Source: an uncultured Eubacteriales bacterium
GTDB taxonomy: Bacteria > Bacillota > Clostridia > Lachnospirales > Lachnospiraceae
Length of the DNA stretch: 64,000 nt
Reading direction: 5' to 3'
Assembly (NCBI GenBank): GCA_951800645.1
Contig: CATOIK010000001.1
Span: 62,001-126,000, forward strand
Made by a program: the position numbers and the translations under genes. The notes below the pieces were generated by a model. It was not told the DNA's origin and searched no databases. It was given only the letters and a program-made list of their open reading frames with translations. Below are positions 8,034-17,230 of the stretch, piece after piece. Position 1 is the stretch's first letter. The number at the start of each line of letters is the position of its first letter.

Positions 8034-9313
8034 TTCAGATTTATGAGATGGGAACCATCAGTGATGAAGAAATTTTTAAACGGACAGAGCCGGAATCCCT
8101 GGTGGCGGAGCCGGTGGCAGAGATTATCCATCAGGTTCGTCTCTGTGGAGACCAGGCTTTGCGGGAATACAGCAAACGCTTTGACCATGTAGAATTAGAG
8201 GCGCTGCAGGTCAGCGAAGCGGAGCTGAACGCCGCTTTAACAGAAGCAGAGCCGGAATTTCTGGATATTTTACGAGAAGCGGCTGCAAATATCGAGGCCT
8301 ATCACAAAAACCAGCTTCGCCAGAGTTTTCTGGTGAATGAGCGGGATGGGGTAATCCTTGGACAGAAAATTCTTCCTTTGGAAAAGGTGGGAATTTATGT
8401 ACCGGGAGGAACCGCCGCATATCCGTCTTCTGTATTGATGAATGCAGTTCCGGCCAGGATTGCGGGGGTGGAGGAAATCATTATGGTAACCCCTCCCGGA
8501 GCCGGAGGAAAGGTAAATTCTCATATTCTGGCGGCTGCAGCCGTTGCAGGCGTTACCAAAATCTTTAAGGTAGGCGGCGCTCAGGCCGTTGCCGCACTGG
8601 CCTATGGAACGGAAAGTATCCCGCGGGTAGATAAAATTGTAGGGCCTGGAAACGCCTATGTGGCAGAGGCTAAAAAACAGGTTTTCGGCCAGGTGAATAT
8701 TGATATGGTGGCCGGGCCTTCGGAAATTCTGGTATTGGCAGACAAAGATTCCAATCCTGCATTTGTGGCGGCGGATCTTCTTTCCCAAGCAGAGCATGAC
8801 CGGATGGCGTCTGCAGTGCTGGTAACGGATTCCAGAGAGCTGGCTGTTTTGGTCCAGGCTGAGATTGAAAAACAGATTGCTCTTTTAAGCCGCAAAGAAA
8901 TTGCCAGGGATTCCATTGATCATAACGGAAAAATCATTCTGGTACATAACCTGAAAGAAGGAATCGAGGCAGCCAACCGGATTGCGCCGGAGCACCTGGA
9001 GATCTGCACCGAGAATCCCTTTGACTATCTCAGTGAGATTAAAAACGCAGGCTCCGTATTCTTAGGCCGATACAATCCGGAGTCAGTAGGGGATTATTTT
9101 GCAGGCCCCAACCACACCCTTCCCACATCGGGAACCGCGCGGTTTTACAGCCCTCTGTCTGTAGATGATTTTGTAAAGAAGATGCAGTTCAGCTACTATA
9201 CCAGGGAGGCGCTTTTAAAGGATTACAAAAAGGTCAGCTACTTTGCCCAGAGGGAAGGGCTGACAGCCCACGCCAGAGCGGCGGAAATTCGTTTTGATTC
9301 GGAGGATGTATGA
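8030..9313 (+). CDS. hisD: histidinol dehydrogenase
   Basis: A 427-residue Zn and NAD dependent enzyme that catalyses the last two steps, histidinol to histidinal to histidine. Conserved segments: KVGIYVPGGTAAYPSSVLM, KVGGAQAVAALAYGTESIP, VGPGNAYVAEAKK, IDMVAGPSEILVLAD, the Zn-site QAEHD, the catalytic APEHLE, and FAGPNHTLPTSGTARF near the C-terminus. Length is normal. ATGA overlaps join it to hisG upstream and hisH downstream. Confidence 0.97.
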   Translation: MIQIYEMGTISDEEIFKRTEPESLVAEPVAEIIHQVRLCGDQALREYSKRFDHVELEALQVSEAELNAALTEAEPEFLDILREAAANIEAYHKNQLRQSFLVNERDGVILGQKILPLEKVGIYVPGGTAAYPSSVLMNAVPARIAGVEEIIMVTPPGAGGKVNSHILAAAAVAGVTKIFKVGGAQAVAALAYGTESIPRVDKIVGPGNAYVAEAKKQVFGQVNIDMVAGPSEILVLADKDSNPAFVAADLLSQAEHDRMASAVLVTDSRELAVLVQAEIEKQIALLSRKEIARDSIDHNGKIILVHNLKEGIEAANRIAPEHLEICTENPFDYLSEIKNAGSVFLGRYNPESVGDYFAGPNHTLPTSGTARFYSPLSVDDFVKKMQFSYYTREALLKDYKKVSYFAQREGLTAHARAAEIRFDSEDV

Positions 9314-9927
9314 TTGCAATCATTGATTATGGAGTGGGAAATCTGTTTTCTCTGCAGTCCTCTTTAAAGCTTATTGAAGCAGAGGCAGTAGTAACCAGAG
9401 ATGAAAAACAGATACGGGAAGCTGACAGGATCATCCTTCCCGGTGTAGGCGCCTTTGGAGACGCAGTAAAGAAATTAAAGGATACCGGAATGTTCGGGCT
9501 TTTGAGAGAAGAAGCTGACAGGGGAAAACCGATGCTTGGCATCTGTCTTGGAATGCAGCTTTTGTTTGACCGTTCTCTGGAATACGGAGTGCACGAAGGC
9601 CTTGGGCTTATAAAAGGAGAGGTTCGTCCCATTGCCCCTGTCATTCCGGCAGGACTGGATGTTCCCCATATGGGATGGAACAGCCTCCGCTTTCCAGATA
9701 AGCTTCCCCGCAGTCCTATTTTCAAAAGCCTTTCAGAAGGAGATTTCGTGTACTTTGTCCATTCCTATGCAGGCTTTGACTGTGAAGCAGCCTGTACAGC
9801 CACATCTGATTACGGAATTCCCCTTACAGCGGCAGTGCAGCGGGAAAATGTTTACGGAACCCAGTTCCATCCGGAAAAAAGCGGGGATACCGGTCTTCGC
9901 ATCCTGAAGGAATTTGCGTCGCTGTAA
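9310..9927 (+). CDS. hisH: imidazole glycerol phosphate synthase, glutaminase subunit
   Basis: A 205-residue class I glutamine amidotransferase that supplies ammonia to HisF. The triad is clear: nucleophile C79 in GICLGMQLLF, with H187 and E189 in QFHPEKS. The oxyanion strand is PGVGAFGDA. It overlaps hisD by 4 nt and is separated from its partner hisF by hisA, the common order. Confidence 0.96.
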   Translation: MIAIIDYGVGNLFSLQSSLKLIEAEAVVTRDEKQIREADRIILPGVGAFGDAVKKLKDTGMFGLLREEADRGKPMLGICLGMQLLFDRSLEYGVHEGLGLIKGEVRPIAPVIPAGLDVPHMGWNSLRFPDKLPRSPIFKSLSEGDFVYFVHSYAGFDCEAACTATSDYGIPLTAAVQRENVYGTQFHPEKSGDTGLRILKEFASL

Positions 9928-9980
9928 GGTAAGAAACAGGTCAGCCGGCAGAAGGTTCTGCCGCAGAAAGGAAACAGACT

Positions 9981-10706
9981 ATGATTTTGCTGCCAGCCAT
10001 TGATTTGTATGAAAAACAGGTGGTTCGTCTGGAAAAGGGAGACTACCAAAAAATGACCGTATACAGCAGCCAGCCGCTTAAAACGGCAAAAGAAATGGAA
10101 GCGCTGGGCGCCAGGTGGCTCCATATGGTAGACCTGGAAGGCGCAGAAAACGGGGAAACTCCCAATTTTCAGGTTGTATCTGAAATCTGCAGCCAAACCG
10201 GGCTTTCCGTAGAGATTGGCGGCGGAATCCGCAGTATGGAAGCCATAGAAGCCTATGTAAAAGCCGGTGTCAGCCGGGTAATCCTGGGGACAAAGGCAGT
10301 GACAGACCGGGATTTCCTGAAAGAAGCACTTGAACGGTTTGGGGAGAGCATTGCTGTTGGAGTAGATTTAAAGGATGGAAAGATTGCCATACGGGGATGG
10401 AAGGAGGTTGCGGATATTCCTGCGGAGGATTTTTTTGAATCCCTTTGCCGCATGAAGGTAAGCACCCTGATATGCACGGATATTTCCAGGGACGGTATGC
10501 TTGGCGGAACCAATCTTGAGCTGTATGAAAAGCTTATAAAGCAGTATCCAATCCGAATCATTGCTTCCGGCGGAGTGTCTTCCCTTAAGGACATTGCCCT
10601 TTTGAGAAATATGGGGCTTTATGGAGCAATTCTGGGAAAGGCCATGTATGCAGGAGCAGTAGACCTTGTTGAAGCATTGAAGGTCAGCCGGGAGGGACAG
10701 CCATGA
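9981..10706 (+). CDS. hisA: ProFAR isomerase
   Basis: A 241-residue TIM barrel that opens the ribose ring of ProFAR to give PRFAR. The catalytic Asp near the N-terminus lies in LPAIDLYEKQVVRL, and the second lies in CTDISRDGMLGG. Phosphate-binding Gly loops are EIGGGIRS and IIASGGVSS. No bifunctional PriA/TrpF signature was looked for in detail. It starts 53 bp after hisH and overlaps hisF by 4 nt. Confidence 0.95.
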   Translation: MILLPAIDLYEKQVVRLEKGDYQKMTVYSSQPLKTAKEMEALGARWLHMVDLEGAENGETPNFQVVSEICSQTGLSVEIGGGIRSMEAIEAYVKAGVSRVILGTKAVTDRDFLKEALERFGESIAVGVDLKDGKIAIRGWKEVADIPAEDFFESLCRMKVSTLICTDISRDGMLGGTNLELYEKLIKQYPIRIIASGGVSSLKDIALLRNMGLYGAILGKAMYAGAVDLVEALKVSREGQP

Positions 10707-11458
10707 TTACAAAACGGATTATCCCCTGTTTGGATGTCAGGGATGGGAGAGTGGTAAAGGGAACCAATTTTCTGAATCTGCAGGATGTGTCGGATCCGGT
10801 AAAACTGGCGGCAAATTACAGTGCAGCCGGAGCTGATGAACTGGTTTTTTACGATATTACAGCCTCTGCCGAGGGAAGAAAGCTGTTTACCGGGATCCTT
10901 AAAAAAGTGGCGGAAACCGTATTTATCCCTTTGACGGTAGGAGGCGGAATCAACACAGTGGAGGATTTTGACCGGGTGCTGAAATGCGGAGCAGACAAGG
11001 TGTCTGTAAACTCCGGAGCCATCCGCCGCCCGGAGCTTATCCGGGAAGCGGCGGAAGTTTACGGCAGTCAGTGCGTGGTGCTTTCTGTAGATGTGAAGCG
11101 GGTTGGGGAAAGCTTTCATGTGTTTTCCCACGGAGGCCGTGTAGATACAGGGCTGGAGGCCCTTTCCTGGATCTGCAAAGGCGTAGAGCTGGGAGCCGGA
11201 GAGGTGGTGCTGAACTCCATTGATACAGACGGAGTAAAACAGGGGTTTGACCTGGAAATGCTGAAGGCAGTAAATGCTTTGGTTTCTGTTCCGGTTATCG
11301 CCTCCGGCGGCGCAGGCTGTATCGAGGATTTTGTAAGTCTGTTTCAGGAAATCCCAGAGCTTTCTGCCGGACTGGCCGCCAGTATTTTTCATTTTGGCCA
11401 GGTGCAGATTCCGGAGCTTAAGATGCGGCTGCGTGAAAATGGGATTTTAGTCCGGTAA
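10703..11458 (+). CDS. hisF: imidazole glycerol phosphate synthase, cyclase subunit
   Basis: A 251-residue TIM-barrel cyclase that joins ammonia from HisH to PRFAR, giving imidazole glycerol phosphate and AICAR. The catalytic Asp11 lies in [13 protein letters not shown]. The second acid is in LSVDVKR, and the gate and phosphate loops are VGGGINT and ASGGAGC. Length is typical. A 4-nt overlap couples it to hisA. Confidence 0.97.
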   Translation: MITKRIIPCLDVRDGRVVKGTNFLNLQDVSDPVKLAANYSAAGADELVFYDITASAEGRKLFTGILKKVAETVFIPLTVGGGINTVEDFDRVLKCGADKVSVNSGAIRRPELIREAAEVYGSQCVVLSVDVKRVGESFHVFSHGGRVDTGLEALSWICKGVELGAGEVVLNSIDTDGVKQGFDLEMLKAVNALVSVPVIASGGAGCIEDFVSLFQEIPELSAGLAASIFHFGQVQIPELKMRLRENGILVR

Positions 11459-11480
11459 CAGCTTGTTGGAGGTAAGACAG

Positions 11481-11849
11481 ATGAATCAGGAAAAAGAAAA
11501 CGAAGGATTTCTCCTTGACCCGGACACCATCCGGTTTGATGAAAAGGGACTGGTGCCTGTAATCGTACAGGATTATGAAAGCAGGCGGGTGTTAACGCTG
11601 GCTTATATGAACCGGGAATCCCTGCAGATTTCCCTGGAGCGAAGGCTATGCTGTTTCTGGTCCCGCTCCCGGAAAACCCTGTGGCTTAAGGGCGAAACCA
11701 GCGGAAATTACCAGCATATTGTAACCATGGAGTCAGACTGTGACAGGGACGCCATTCTGGTGCAGGTAAAAAAAGAGGGACCGGCCTGTCACCTGGGAAC
11801 CGATTCCTGCTTTGACCGGCACGGTTCTGAACATGGCGAAGCATTATAA
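11481..11849 (+). CDS. hisI: phosphoribosyl-AMP cyclohydrolase
   Basis: A 122-residue Zn-dependent enzyme that opens the purine ring of phosphoribosyl-AMP. The signature [20 protein letters not shown], the Mg site ESDCDRD, and the Zn cysteines in [10 protein letters not shown] are all visible. It is not fused to HisE, unlike in many bacteria. The ATG at 11481 follows GGAGGTAAG; a TTG 18 bp upstream overlaps that ribosome binding site and is unlikely. Confidence 0.95.
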   Translation: MNQEKENEGFLLDPDTIRFDEKGLVPVIVQDYESRRVLTLAYMNRESLQISLERRLCCFWSRSRKTLWLKGETSGNYQHIVTMESDCDRDAILVQVKKEGPACHLGTDSCFDRHGSEHGEAL

Positions 11850-11877
11850 AATTCAGAAAGAAAGAGAGGACAGGGGA

Positions 11878-12207
11878 ATGGAACAGAATAAAGAAGGGTT
11901 TTGCTTCCAGGGCTTATATGACCTTTTACTGGAGAGAAAAGAGACGCGGCCGGAAGGCTCTTATACCAGTTATCTGTTTGATAAGGGGCTGGATAAGATC
12001 CTGAAAAAGGTAGGAGAGGAATGTACGGAGGTCATTATTGCAGCCAAGGCCCAGGATAGGAAAGAAACCGTCTATGAGATTGCAGATTTGGCCTATCATG
12101 TACTGGTCCTTATGGCAGAGGCCGGCATCGCTCCGGAGGAAATCCGGGAAGAATTAGCCGGCCGTCATGTAATTGACCATAAAGTAAAACAGGAGAAGAT
12201 GGTTTAA
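11878..12207 (+). CDS. hisE: phosphoribosyl-ATP pyrophosphatase
   Basis: A 109-residue MazG-like all-alpha enzyme that removes pyrophosphate from phosphoribosyl-ATP. The motif [16 protein letters not shown] with the following [14 protein letters not shown] carries the Mg-binding acids. The ATG at 11878 follows GAGGACAGGGG and starts the conserved region; in-frame ATGs upstream lie inside the end of hisI. It closes the operon. Its stop codon overlaps the stop of the convergent symporter gene by 4 bp, and no hairpin terminator is visible between them. Confidence 0.93.
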   Translation: MEQNKEGFCFQGLYDLLLERKETRPEGSYTSYLFDKGLDKILKKVGEECTEVIIAAKAQDRKETVYEIADLAYHVLVLMAEAGIAPEEIREELAGRHVIDHKVKQEKMV

Positions 12208-13604
12208 AACAGGGAGAACACCCCGGTAGACTGTAAAAACAGCACTGCCATAACAAGGGGCATCACATATTTAATCATAAAATTGTACATTTTCTTCCGG
12301 GAGAAGGTATGGCCGCTGGCTTCCATTTCCTCGCCAATCCACTTAGGCCCCACAACCCAACCTACAAAAATGCAGGTCATCAGGGAGATGAACGGCATCA
12401 GGAAGCTATTGCTTACATAGTCCATCAAATCCAGAAGCTGAGCGGCAGTGCCGTTTGGCAGCGTCATCTCAAAGTAGAAGACATTGTAGCCCAGGCAGAT
12501 GATAACGGAAGCTGCCGCAGACAAAGCTCCGATTACCAGGCTGGTCTTTTTCCGGTCAGAGTGGAAAATGTCCATGCAGTTTGCCGTCAGGGTTTCCATA
12601 ATGGACACGGAAGATGTCAGCGCCGCAAATACCACCATCAGGAAGAATACCATACCTAAAATCTGTCCCATGGGGCCCATGGCTTCAAATACCTTGGGAA
12701 GGGATACAAACATTAAGCTGGGGCCGGAGGCCATGCCCTCTGTGCCGAAGAAAACATAAACGGCAGGAATAATCATAAGGCCGGCTAAAAATGCCACCGT
12801 GGTGTCAAACAGTTCAATCTGGCTTAAGGATCTGTTCAGGTTTACATCCTTTTTTACATAGGATCCGTAGGTGATCATAATACCCATGGATACGCTTAAA
12901 GAGAAGAAAAGCTGACTCATGGCGTCCAGTAAAATCTGGAGGAACCGGGAGAAGGTAAGACCGGTAAAATCTGGAACCAGATATACCCGCAGGCCCTGCA
13001 GACCGGTTCGCAACTGGCCGTCGGCTCCCTCAAACCGAAGGGTAAGAGCGTAAAGGCCAATGCCGATAATCAACAGCAAAAGCCCCGGCATCACAATCCG
13101 GGAGAACCGTTCAATGCCTTTTTCCACGCCCCGGTATACAATAAAGGCGGTAAAAGACAAAAATACCAGCATAAAGAAAACAGGCGCAGCCTTAGAACTG
13201 ATAAAGCCGGTAAAATAGCCGTCCTGTGCAGCCTGATGGCCGGCACCTGTCACATAGGTTACCATGTATTTTAAAATCCATCCCCCGATAACGGAGTAGT
13301 AGGTCATGATGATAGCCGGAACCAGGAAGGTAATGTGGCCCAGAAAGCTCCAGTTTTTACGGATGCTTCCAAAGGCGTGAAGGGCGTTGGTTTTAGTGCG
13401 CCGTCCGATGGCCACATCTGTTACCAGCAGGGTAAAACCGAAGGTGAGAATCAGGGCCAGATAGACAATCAGAAACAGGCCGCCGCCGTCCTTTGCAGCC
13501 AGATAAGGGAAACGCCAGATATTTCCCACTCCAACAGCGCTGCCGGCTGCTGCCAGCACAAATCCAAGAGAACCAGTAAAACTGCTTTTTTTCTTTGTTT
13601 CCAT
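12204..13604 (-). CDS. neurotransmitter:sodium symporter family transporter
   Basis: A 466-residue polytopic membrane protein of the NSS/SNF family, Na+-coupled importers of amino acids in bacteria. The TM1 signature [17 protein letters not shown] with the unwound Gly region is exact for the family, and TM6-TM8 regions ([15 protein letters not shown], then [14 protein letters not shown]) carry expected Ser/Thr/Asn sodium ligands. The protein ends after the helix [16 protein letters not shown], which fits the eleven-helix bacterial type (such as Tyt1) rather than twelve. The substrate is unknown. It converges on the his operon. Confidence 0.9.
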   Translation of the reverse strand: METKKKSSFTGSLGFVLAAAGSAVGVGNIWRFPYLAAKDGGGLFLIVYLALILTFGFTLLVTDVAIGRRTKTNALHAFGSIRKNWSFLGHITFLVPAIIMTYYSVIGGWILKYMVTYVTGAGHQAAQDGYFTGFISSKAAPVFFMLVFLSFTAFIVYRGVEKGIERFSRIVMPGLLLLIIGIGLYALTLRFEGADGQLRTGLQGLRVYLVPDFTGLTFSRFLQILLDAMSQLFFSLSVSMGIMITYGSYVKKDVNLNRSLSQIELFDTTVAFLAGLMIIPAVYVFFGTEGMASGPSLMFVSLPKVFEAMGPMGQILGMVFFLMVVFAALTSSVSIMETLTANCMDIFHSDRKKTSLVIGALSAAASVIICLGYNVFYFEMTLPNGTAAQLLDLMDYVSNSFLMPFISLMTCIFVGWVVGPKWIGEEMEASGHTFSRKKMYNFMIKYVMPLVMAVLFLQSTGVFSLF

Positions 13605-13647
13605 ATTATCAATTCCTTTTCTTTATTCATATCCATTTCCCGGTATT

Positions 13648-13676
13648 ATTATAGAAAGTTGAGACGAAAATGCAAA
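13648..13676 (-). promoter_or_regulatory. promoter of the NSS symporter gene
   Basis: On the minus strand: TTTGCA (13671-13676), a 17-bp spacer and a perfect TATAAT (13648-13653), 44 bp upstream of the ATG. Confidence 0.65.
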
Positions 13677-13750
13677 TTGCAGAAATTTCTCTAAACGAAA
13701 CTTTTTCAAGAAAAAGTTGAATTAAAGTAGAAATTCTGTCAGAAATAAGG

Positions 13751-13756
13751 TATAAT
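13751..13756 (+). promoter_or_regulatory. candidate -10 of the XRE regulator gene
   Basis: A perfect TATAAT 69 bp upstream of the start. No good -35 lies 16-18 bp before it, so the promoter may need an activator, or the call may be wrong. Confidence 0.4.
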
Positions 13757-13825
13757 GTTTCCGCTGTATTGAAAAAAACAAAAAAATGTATATTTATATG
13801 AAACTTAACTGAGAGGAGTTTTTCT

Positions 13826-14554
13826 TTGGAACAGATTAGCAAGCAGGTGGGAGCCAGGATTCGGAATTACCGGAAAATGCGGAAGCTGACTCTGCAGCAG
13901 TTGGCAGACCAAATTCATAAAAGCCGGGCCAGCGTGAGCAAATATGAGACTGGGGAAGTCTCTCTGGATATTGAAACCCTGGCAGAAATTGCCCAGGTGT
14001 TGGAAATCAATCCAGGGCGGCTTATGGATATTCCCCCAAAAACAGAAACGCCCCTTTTCCATCCCCATCCTGGTATGGGCGGTATGAGCCCCTTTTTCCA
14101 GGCCCGGCGGCTTTATTTTTACTTTTATGACGGCCGCTATCAGCGTCTGAAGGACGGCGTCATTGACATCCGGGAAGCAGAAAACAAACCGGGCAGCTAT
14201 GAGGCGGCTCTTTCCATCAGCACGGTCAGCCCTTCTGGCCGCAGCAGCCAGGTTTACTACACCGGAAAGGTGGTTTACAGCGACATGCTGATTCGTTTCT
14301 CCTTTGTGAACCAGTACAACACCCTGGAGGAGGATCTTCTTTATATCTTCAATCCCTTAGAGCTGCGGGATTCTACAGACGGTCTGCTGTGCGGCATTTC
14401 CAGTGCAGATTTAAGGCCCTGCGCCTTTAAATGCCTGGTCACCTTAACCCCTCAGGAGCACACGGAATCCTTTAAAAAGCGGCTTCTCATCACAAAAGAG
14501 GAGCTGAACCAGTGGCAGAAGCTGAATATGCTGATGGTGGATAACCGGGAATGA
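13826..14554 (+). CDS. XRE-family transcriptional regulator
   Basis: A 242-residue protein with an N-terminal Cro/C1-type helix-turn-helix (about residues 8-65: IRNYRKMRKLTLQQLADQ, SRASVSKYETGEVSL, IAQVLEINPGRL). A C-terminal region of about 160 residues rich in Tyr, Phe and strands (RRLYFYFYDGRYQRL, SQVYYTGKVVYSD) could sense a ligand; I do not recognise it. It starts with TTG, 9 bp after GAGGAG. It sits between the symporter, which it may control, and the radical SAM gene, whose promoter carries a palindrome. No target is proven. Confidence 0.8.
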   Translation: MEQISKQVGARIRNYRKMRKLTLQQLADQIHKSRASVSKYETGEVSLDIETLAEIAQVLEINPGRLMDIPPKTETPLFHPHPGMGGMSPFFQARRLYFYFYDGRYQRLKDGVIDIREAENKPGSYEAALSISTVSPSGRSSQVYYTGKVVYSDMLIRFSFVNQYNTLEEDLLYIFNPLELRDSTDGLLCGISSADLRPCAFKCLVTLTPQEHTESFKKRLLITKEELNQWQKLNMLMVDNRE

Positions 14555-14584
14555 AGATTTGGTATTCAATATTTGTAAAGAGTG

Positions 14585-14613
14585 TTGCTTAATATTCGCG
14601 AATATCATATAAT
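14585..14613 (+). promoter_or_regulatory. promoter with palindromic operator before the radical SAM gene
   Basis: TTGCTT (14585-14590), a 17-bp spacer and TATAAT (14608-14613). The spacer contains the perfect 14-bp palindrome ATATTCGCGAATAT (14592-14605), placed where a bound protein would block RNA polymerase. The regulator is unknown. Confidence 0.65.
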
Positions 14614-14658
14614 GATACAGATTAGGACGAGTTGTCAAAATAAAGAGGATTACAATAC

Positions 14659-16527
14659 ATGAAAAAACTTGCGTTACGAGATGAAATACTGCTGAGTGTT
14701 CAGCAGCCGGCCCGCTATCTTGGAAACGAGATGAATGCGGTTATGAAAGACCCCCAAAAGGTGGACATTCGTTTTGCCATGTGCTTTCCGGATGTCTACG
14801 AGATTGGCATGTCCCACTTAGGTATGCAGATCCTCTATGCCATGTTTAATCAGAGAGAAGATGTGTACTGTGAACGGGTCTTTTCTCCCTGGACGGATTT
14901 AGACCAGATCATGCGGCAGGAGCACATTCCCTTATTTGCCTTAGAGTCCCAGGATCCTATAAAAGACTTTGACTTTCTGGGCATTACCATCCAGTATGAG
15001 ATGTGCTACACCAACATTCTTCAGGTGCTGGATTTAAGCGGTATCCCCTTTCATGCAGAAGACCGGACAGAGGAAGACCCTATTGTTATCGGCGGCGGAC
15101 CCTGTGCCTATAATCCGGAGCCGCTGGCACCGTTTTTCGACCTGTTTTACATCGGAGAGGGAGAAACTCAGTACGGCCCGCTGTTTAACCTTTATAAGGA
15201 AAACAGGAAAAAGGGCGGCAGCCGTGTGGATTTCCTGAAAGAAGCGGCGAAGCTGCCCGGCATCTATGTGCCTATGTTTTACGATACCGCCTATCATGAA
15301 GACGGAACCATCGCCTCCTTTAAGCCCAACCTTCCCGGAATTCCGGAGACCATCAAAAAGGAACTGGTGCTGGAAATGGATAAGGCGCCCTACATCGAAA
15401 AGCCGGTAGTTCCGTTTCTGAAAGTTACCCAGGACCGTGTGGTGCTGGAAATCCAGAGAGGCTGCATCCGCGGCTGCCGGTTCTGCCAGGCAGGCAATGT
15501 GTACCGCCCCTTGCGGGAGCACAGCCTGGAATACTTAAAGCACTATGCGTCTGAAATGTTAAAAAACAGCGGACATGAGGAAATCTCCTTAAGCTCCTTA
15601 AGCTCCAGCGACTATACCTATTTAAAAGAGCTGGTAACCTTCCTGATTGAGGAAGCAGAGGGCAAAGGCATCAATATTTCCCTGCCGTCTCTGCGGATCG
15701 ACGCATTCTCCTTAGATGTAATGAGCAAGGTGCAGGATGTAAAGAAAAGCAGCCTGACCTTTGCACCGGAGGCAGGAAGCCAGCGGCTTCGTGATGTGAT
15801 CAATAAGGGCCTGACTGAGGAGGTTATCTTAAAAGGCGCTGCAGAAGCATTCCACGGCGGCTGGAACCGGGTAAAGCTGTACTTTATGCTGGGTCTGCCT
15901 ACAGAGACCAGAGAGGATATGGAAGGCATCGCCCTGTTGTCAGAAAAGGTGGCGGAGCTTTATTACGATGAGGTTCCCAAGGAGCAGAGAAACGGCAAGG
16001 TTCAGGTAGTAGCCAGCTCCTCCTTCTTTGTACCCAAGCCCTTTACTCCCTTCCAGTGGGCGACCATGTGCACCAAGGAAGAATTTTTAGAGCGGGCGTA
16101 CATCGTAAAAGATAAGTTTAAGGAAATGCTGAACCGCAAAAGTTTAAAATACAACTACCATGAGGCAGATCTGACAGTTTTAGAGGGTGTTTTAGCCAGA
16201 GGCGACCGCCGGGTAGCTCCGGTTCTGGAGGAAGTTTACAAAAAAGGCGCCATGTTTGACTCCTGGGGCGAGTATTTTAACAACGACCTGTGGATGGTAG
16301 CCTTTGAGACCTGCGGCGTAGATATGGATTTCTACACCGTGCGGGAGCGGAGCCTGGATGAAGTATTCCCCTGGGATTTCATCGATGCAGGGGTATCCAA
16401 GGAATTCTTAAAGCGGGAATGGTTAAATGCCATCAATGAAAAGGTTACGCCCAACTGCCGGCAGAAATGTTCCGGCTGCGGCGCAAGAGTATTTGGAGGA
16501 GGTGTCTGCTTTGAAGATAAGAATTAA
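14659..16527 (+). CDS. TIGR03960-type radical SAM protein
   Basis: A 622-residue protein with an N-terminal B12-binding-like Rossmann region (about 35-175, with FPDVYEIGMSHLGMQ and GGGPCAYNPEPL) and a radical SAM barrel with C269, C273 and C276 in GCIRGCRFC. The C-terminus has a Cys cluster (CRQKCSGCG). It matches the family TIGR03960, which occurs fused to or next to the DUF2344/TIGR03936 protein encoded directly downstream. The substrate is unknown; the next gene, RNase G-like, suggests an RNA or ribosome link by context only. An overlap of 17 nt couples it to the next gene. Confidence 0.88.
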   Translation: MKKLALRDEILLSVQQPARYLGNEMNAVMKDPQKVDIRFAMCFPDVYEIGMSHLGMQILYAMFNQREDVYCERVFSPWTDLDQIMRQEHIPLFALESQDPIKDFDFLGITIQYEMCYTNILQVLDLSGIPFHAEDRTEEDPIVIGGGPCAYNPEPLAPFFDLFYIGEGETQYGPLFNLYKENRKKGGSRVDFLKEAAKLPGIYVPMFYDTAYHEDGTIASFKPNLPGIPETIKKELVLEMDKAPYIEKPVVPFLKVTQDRVVLEIQRGCIRGCRFCQAGNVYRPLREHSLEYLKHYASEMLKNSGHEEISLSSLSSSDYTYLKELVTFLIEEAEGKGINISLPSLRIDAFSLDVMSKVQDVKKSSLTFAPEAGSQRLRDVINKGLTEEVILKGAAEAFHGGWNRVKLYFMLGLPTETREDMEGIALLSEKVAELYYDEVPKEQRNGKVQVVASSSFFVPKPFTPFQWATMCTKEEFLERAYIVKDKFKEMLNRKSLKYNYHEADLTVLEGVLARGDRRVAPVLEEVYKKGAMFDSWGEYFNNDLWMVAFETCGVDMDFYTVRERSLDEVFPWDFIDAGVSKEFLKREWLNAINEKVTPNCRQKCSGCGARVFGGGVCFEDKN

Positions 16528-17230
16528 GTTTGCCAAAGAGGGCACCATGAAATTTATCGGCCATCTGGATATTATGCGGTACTTCCAGAAGGTGATGCGG
16601 AAGGCAGATGTACATATCCGTTACAGCGAAGGCTTTTCCCCTCATCAGATCATGTCCTTTGCGTCCCCTCTTTCTGTAGGCGCAGAAAGCCGGGGCGAAT
16701 ATGTGGACATTGAGGTGCTGGACACAGATTCCTCTGCAGAGATGTTAAAGCGGATTAACGAAGCCATGGTAGACGGCATGGAAGCCCTGTCTTACAAGCT
16801 GCTGCCGGATTCTGCCGCCAACGCCATGTCCATTGTGGCTGCGGCAGATTATGTGGTACGGTTTCGGGAAGGCCATGAGCCCAAGGACTGGCATGTATTT
16901 GCCGCCGGCTTGGAGGAATTTTTAAACCAGAAGGAAATCCTGGTGACGAAGAAAACCAAAAAGGGAGAGCGGGAGATGAATATCCGTCCCATGATTTACG
17001 CTCTTTCCCCGGTTGACAGTAAAGAACAGGCTATTTTTATGAAAATCGCAACAGGAAGCGCAGCCAACTTAAAGCCGGACGCGGTAATGCAGGCTTACAA
17101 AAAGAGCCTGGGAGAGGAATTGGAGCCCTTTGCCCTTCTTATAACCCGGATGGAGGTTTACGCCAATACCGGCTCAGAAGATGCGCCGGAATTTACTGCG
17201 CTGGAAGCGTTTGGAGATGACATTGAATAA
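16511..17230 (+). CDS. TIGR03936 radical SAM-linked protein (DUF2344)
   Basis: A 239-residue partner of the upstream radical SAM enzyme. It begins KIRIKFAKEGTMKFIGHLDIMRYFQKVMRKA and contains RYSEGFSPHQIMSFASPLSVGAES, the signature of this family. The TTG start at 16511 was chosen because a strong GGAGGAGG ribosome binding site lies about 8 bp upstream and the family begins exactly there; an ATG further upstream would add 28 unrelated residues inside the previous gene. In other Firmicutes the same pair precedes RNase G, as here. Biochemical role unknown. Confidence 0.87.
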   Translation: MKIRIKFAKEGTMKFIGHLDIMRYFQKVMRKADVHIRYSEGFSPHQIMSFASPLSVGAESRGEYVDIEVLDTDSSAEMLKRINEAMVDGMEALSYKLLPDSAANAMSIVAAADYVVRFREGHEPKDWHVFAAGLEEFLNQKEILVTKKTKKGEREMNIRPMIYALSPVDSKEQAIFMKIATGSAANLKPDAVMQAYKKSLGEELEPFALLITRMEVYANTGSEDAPEFTALEAFGDDIE

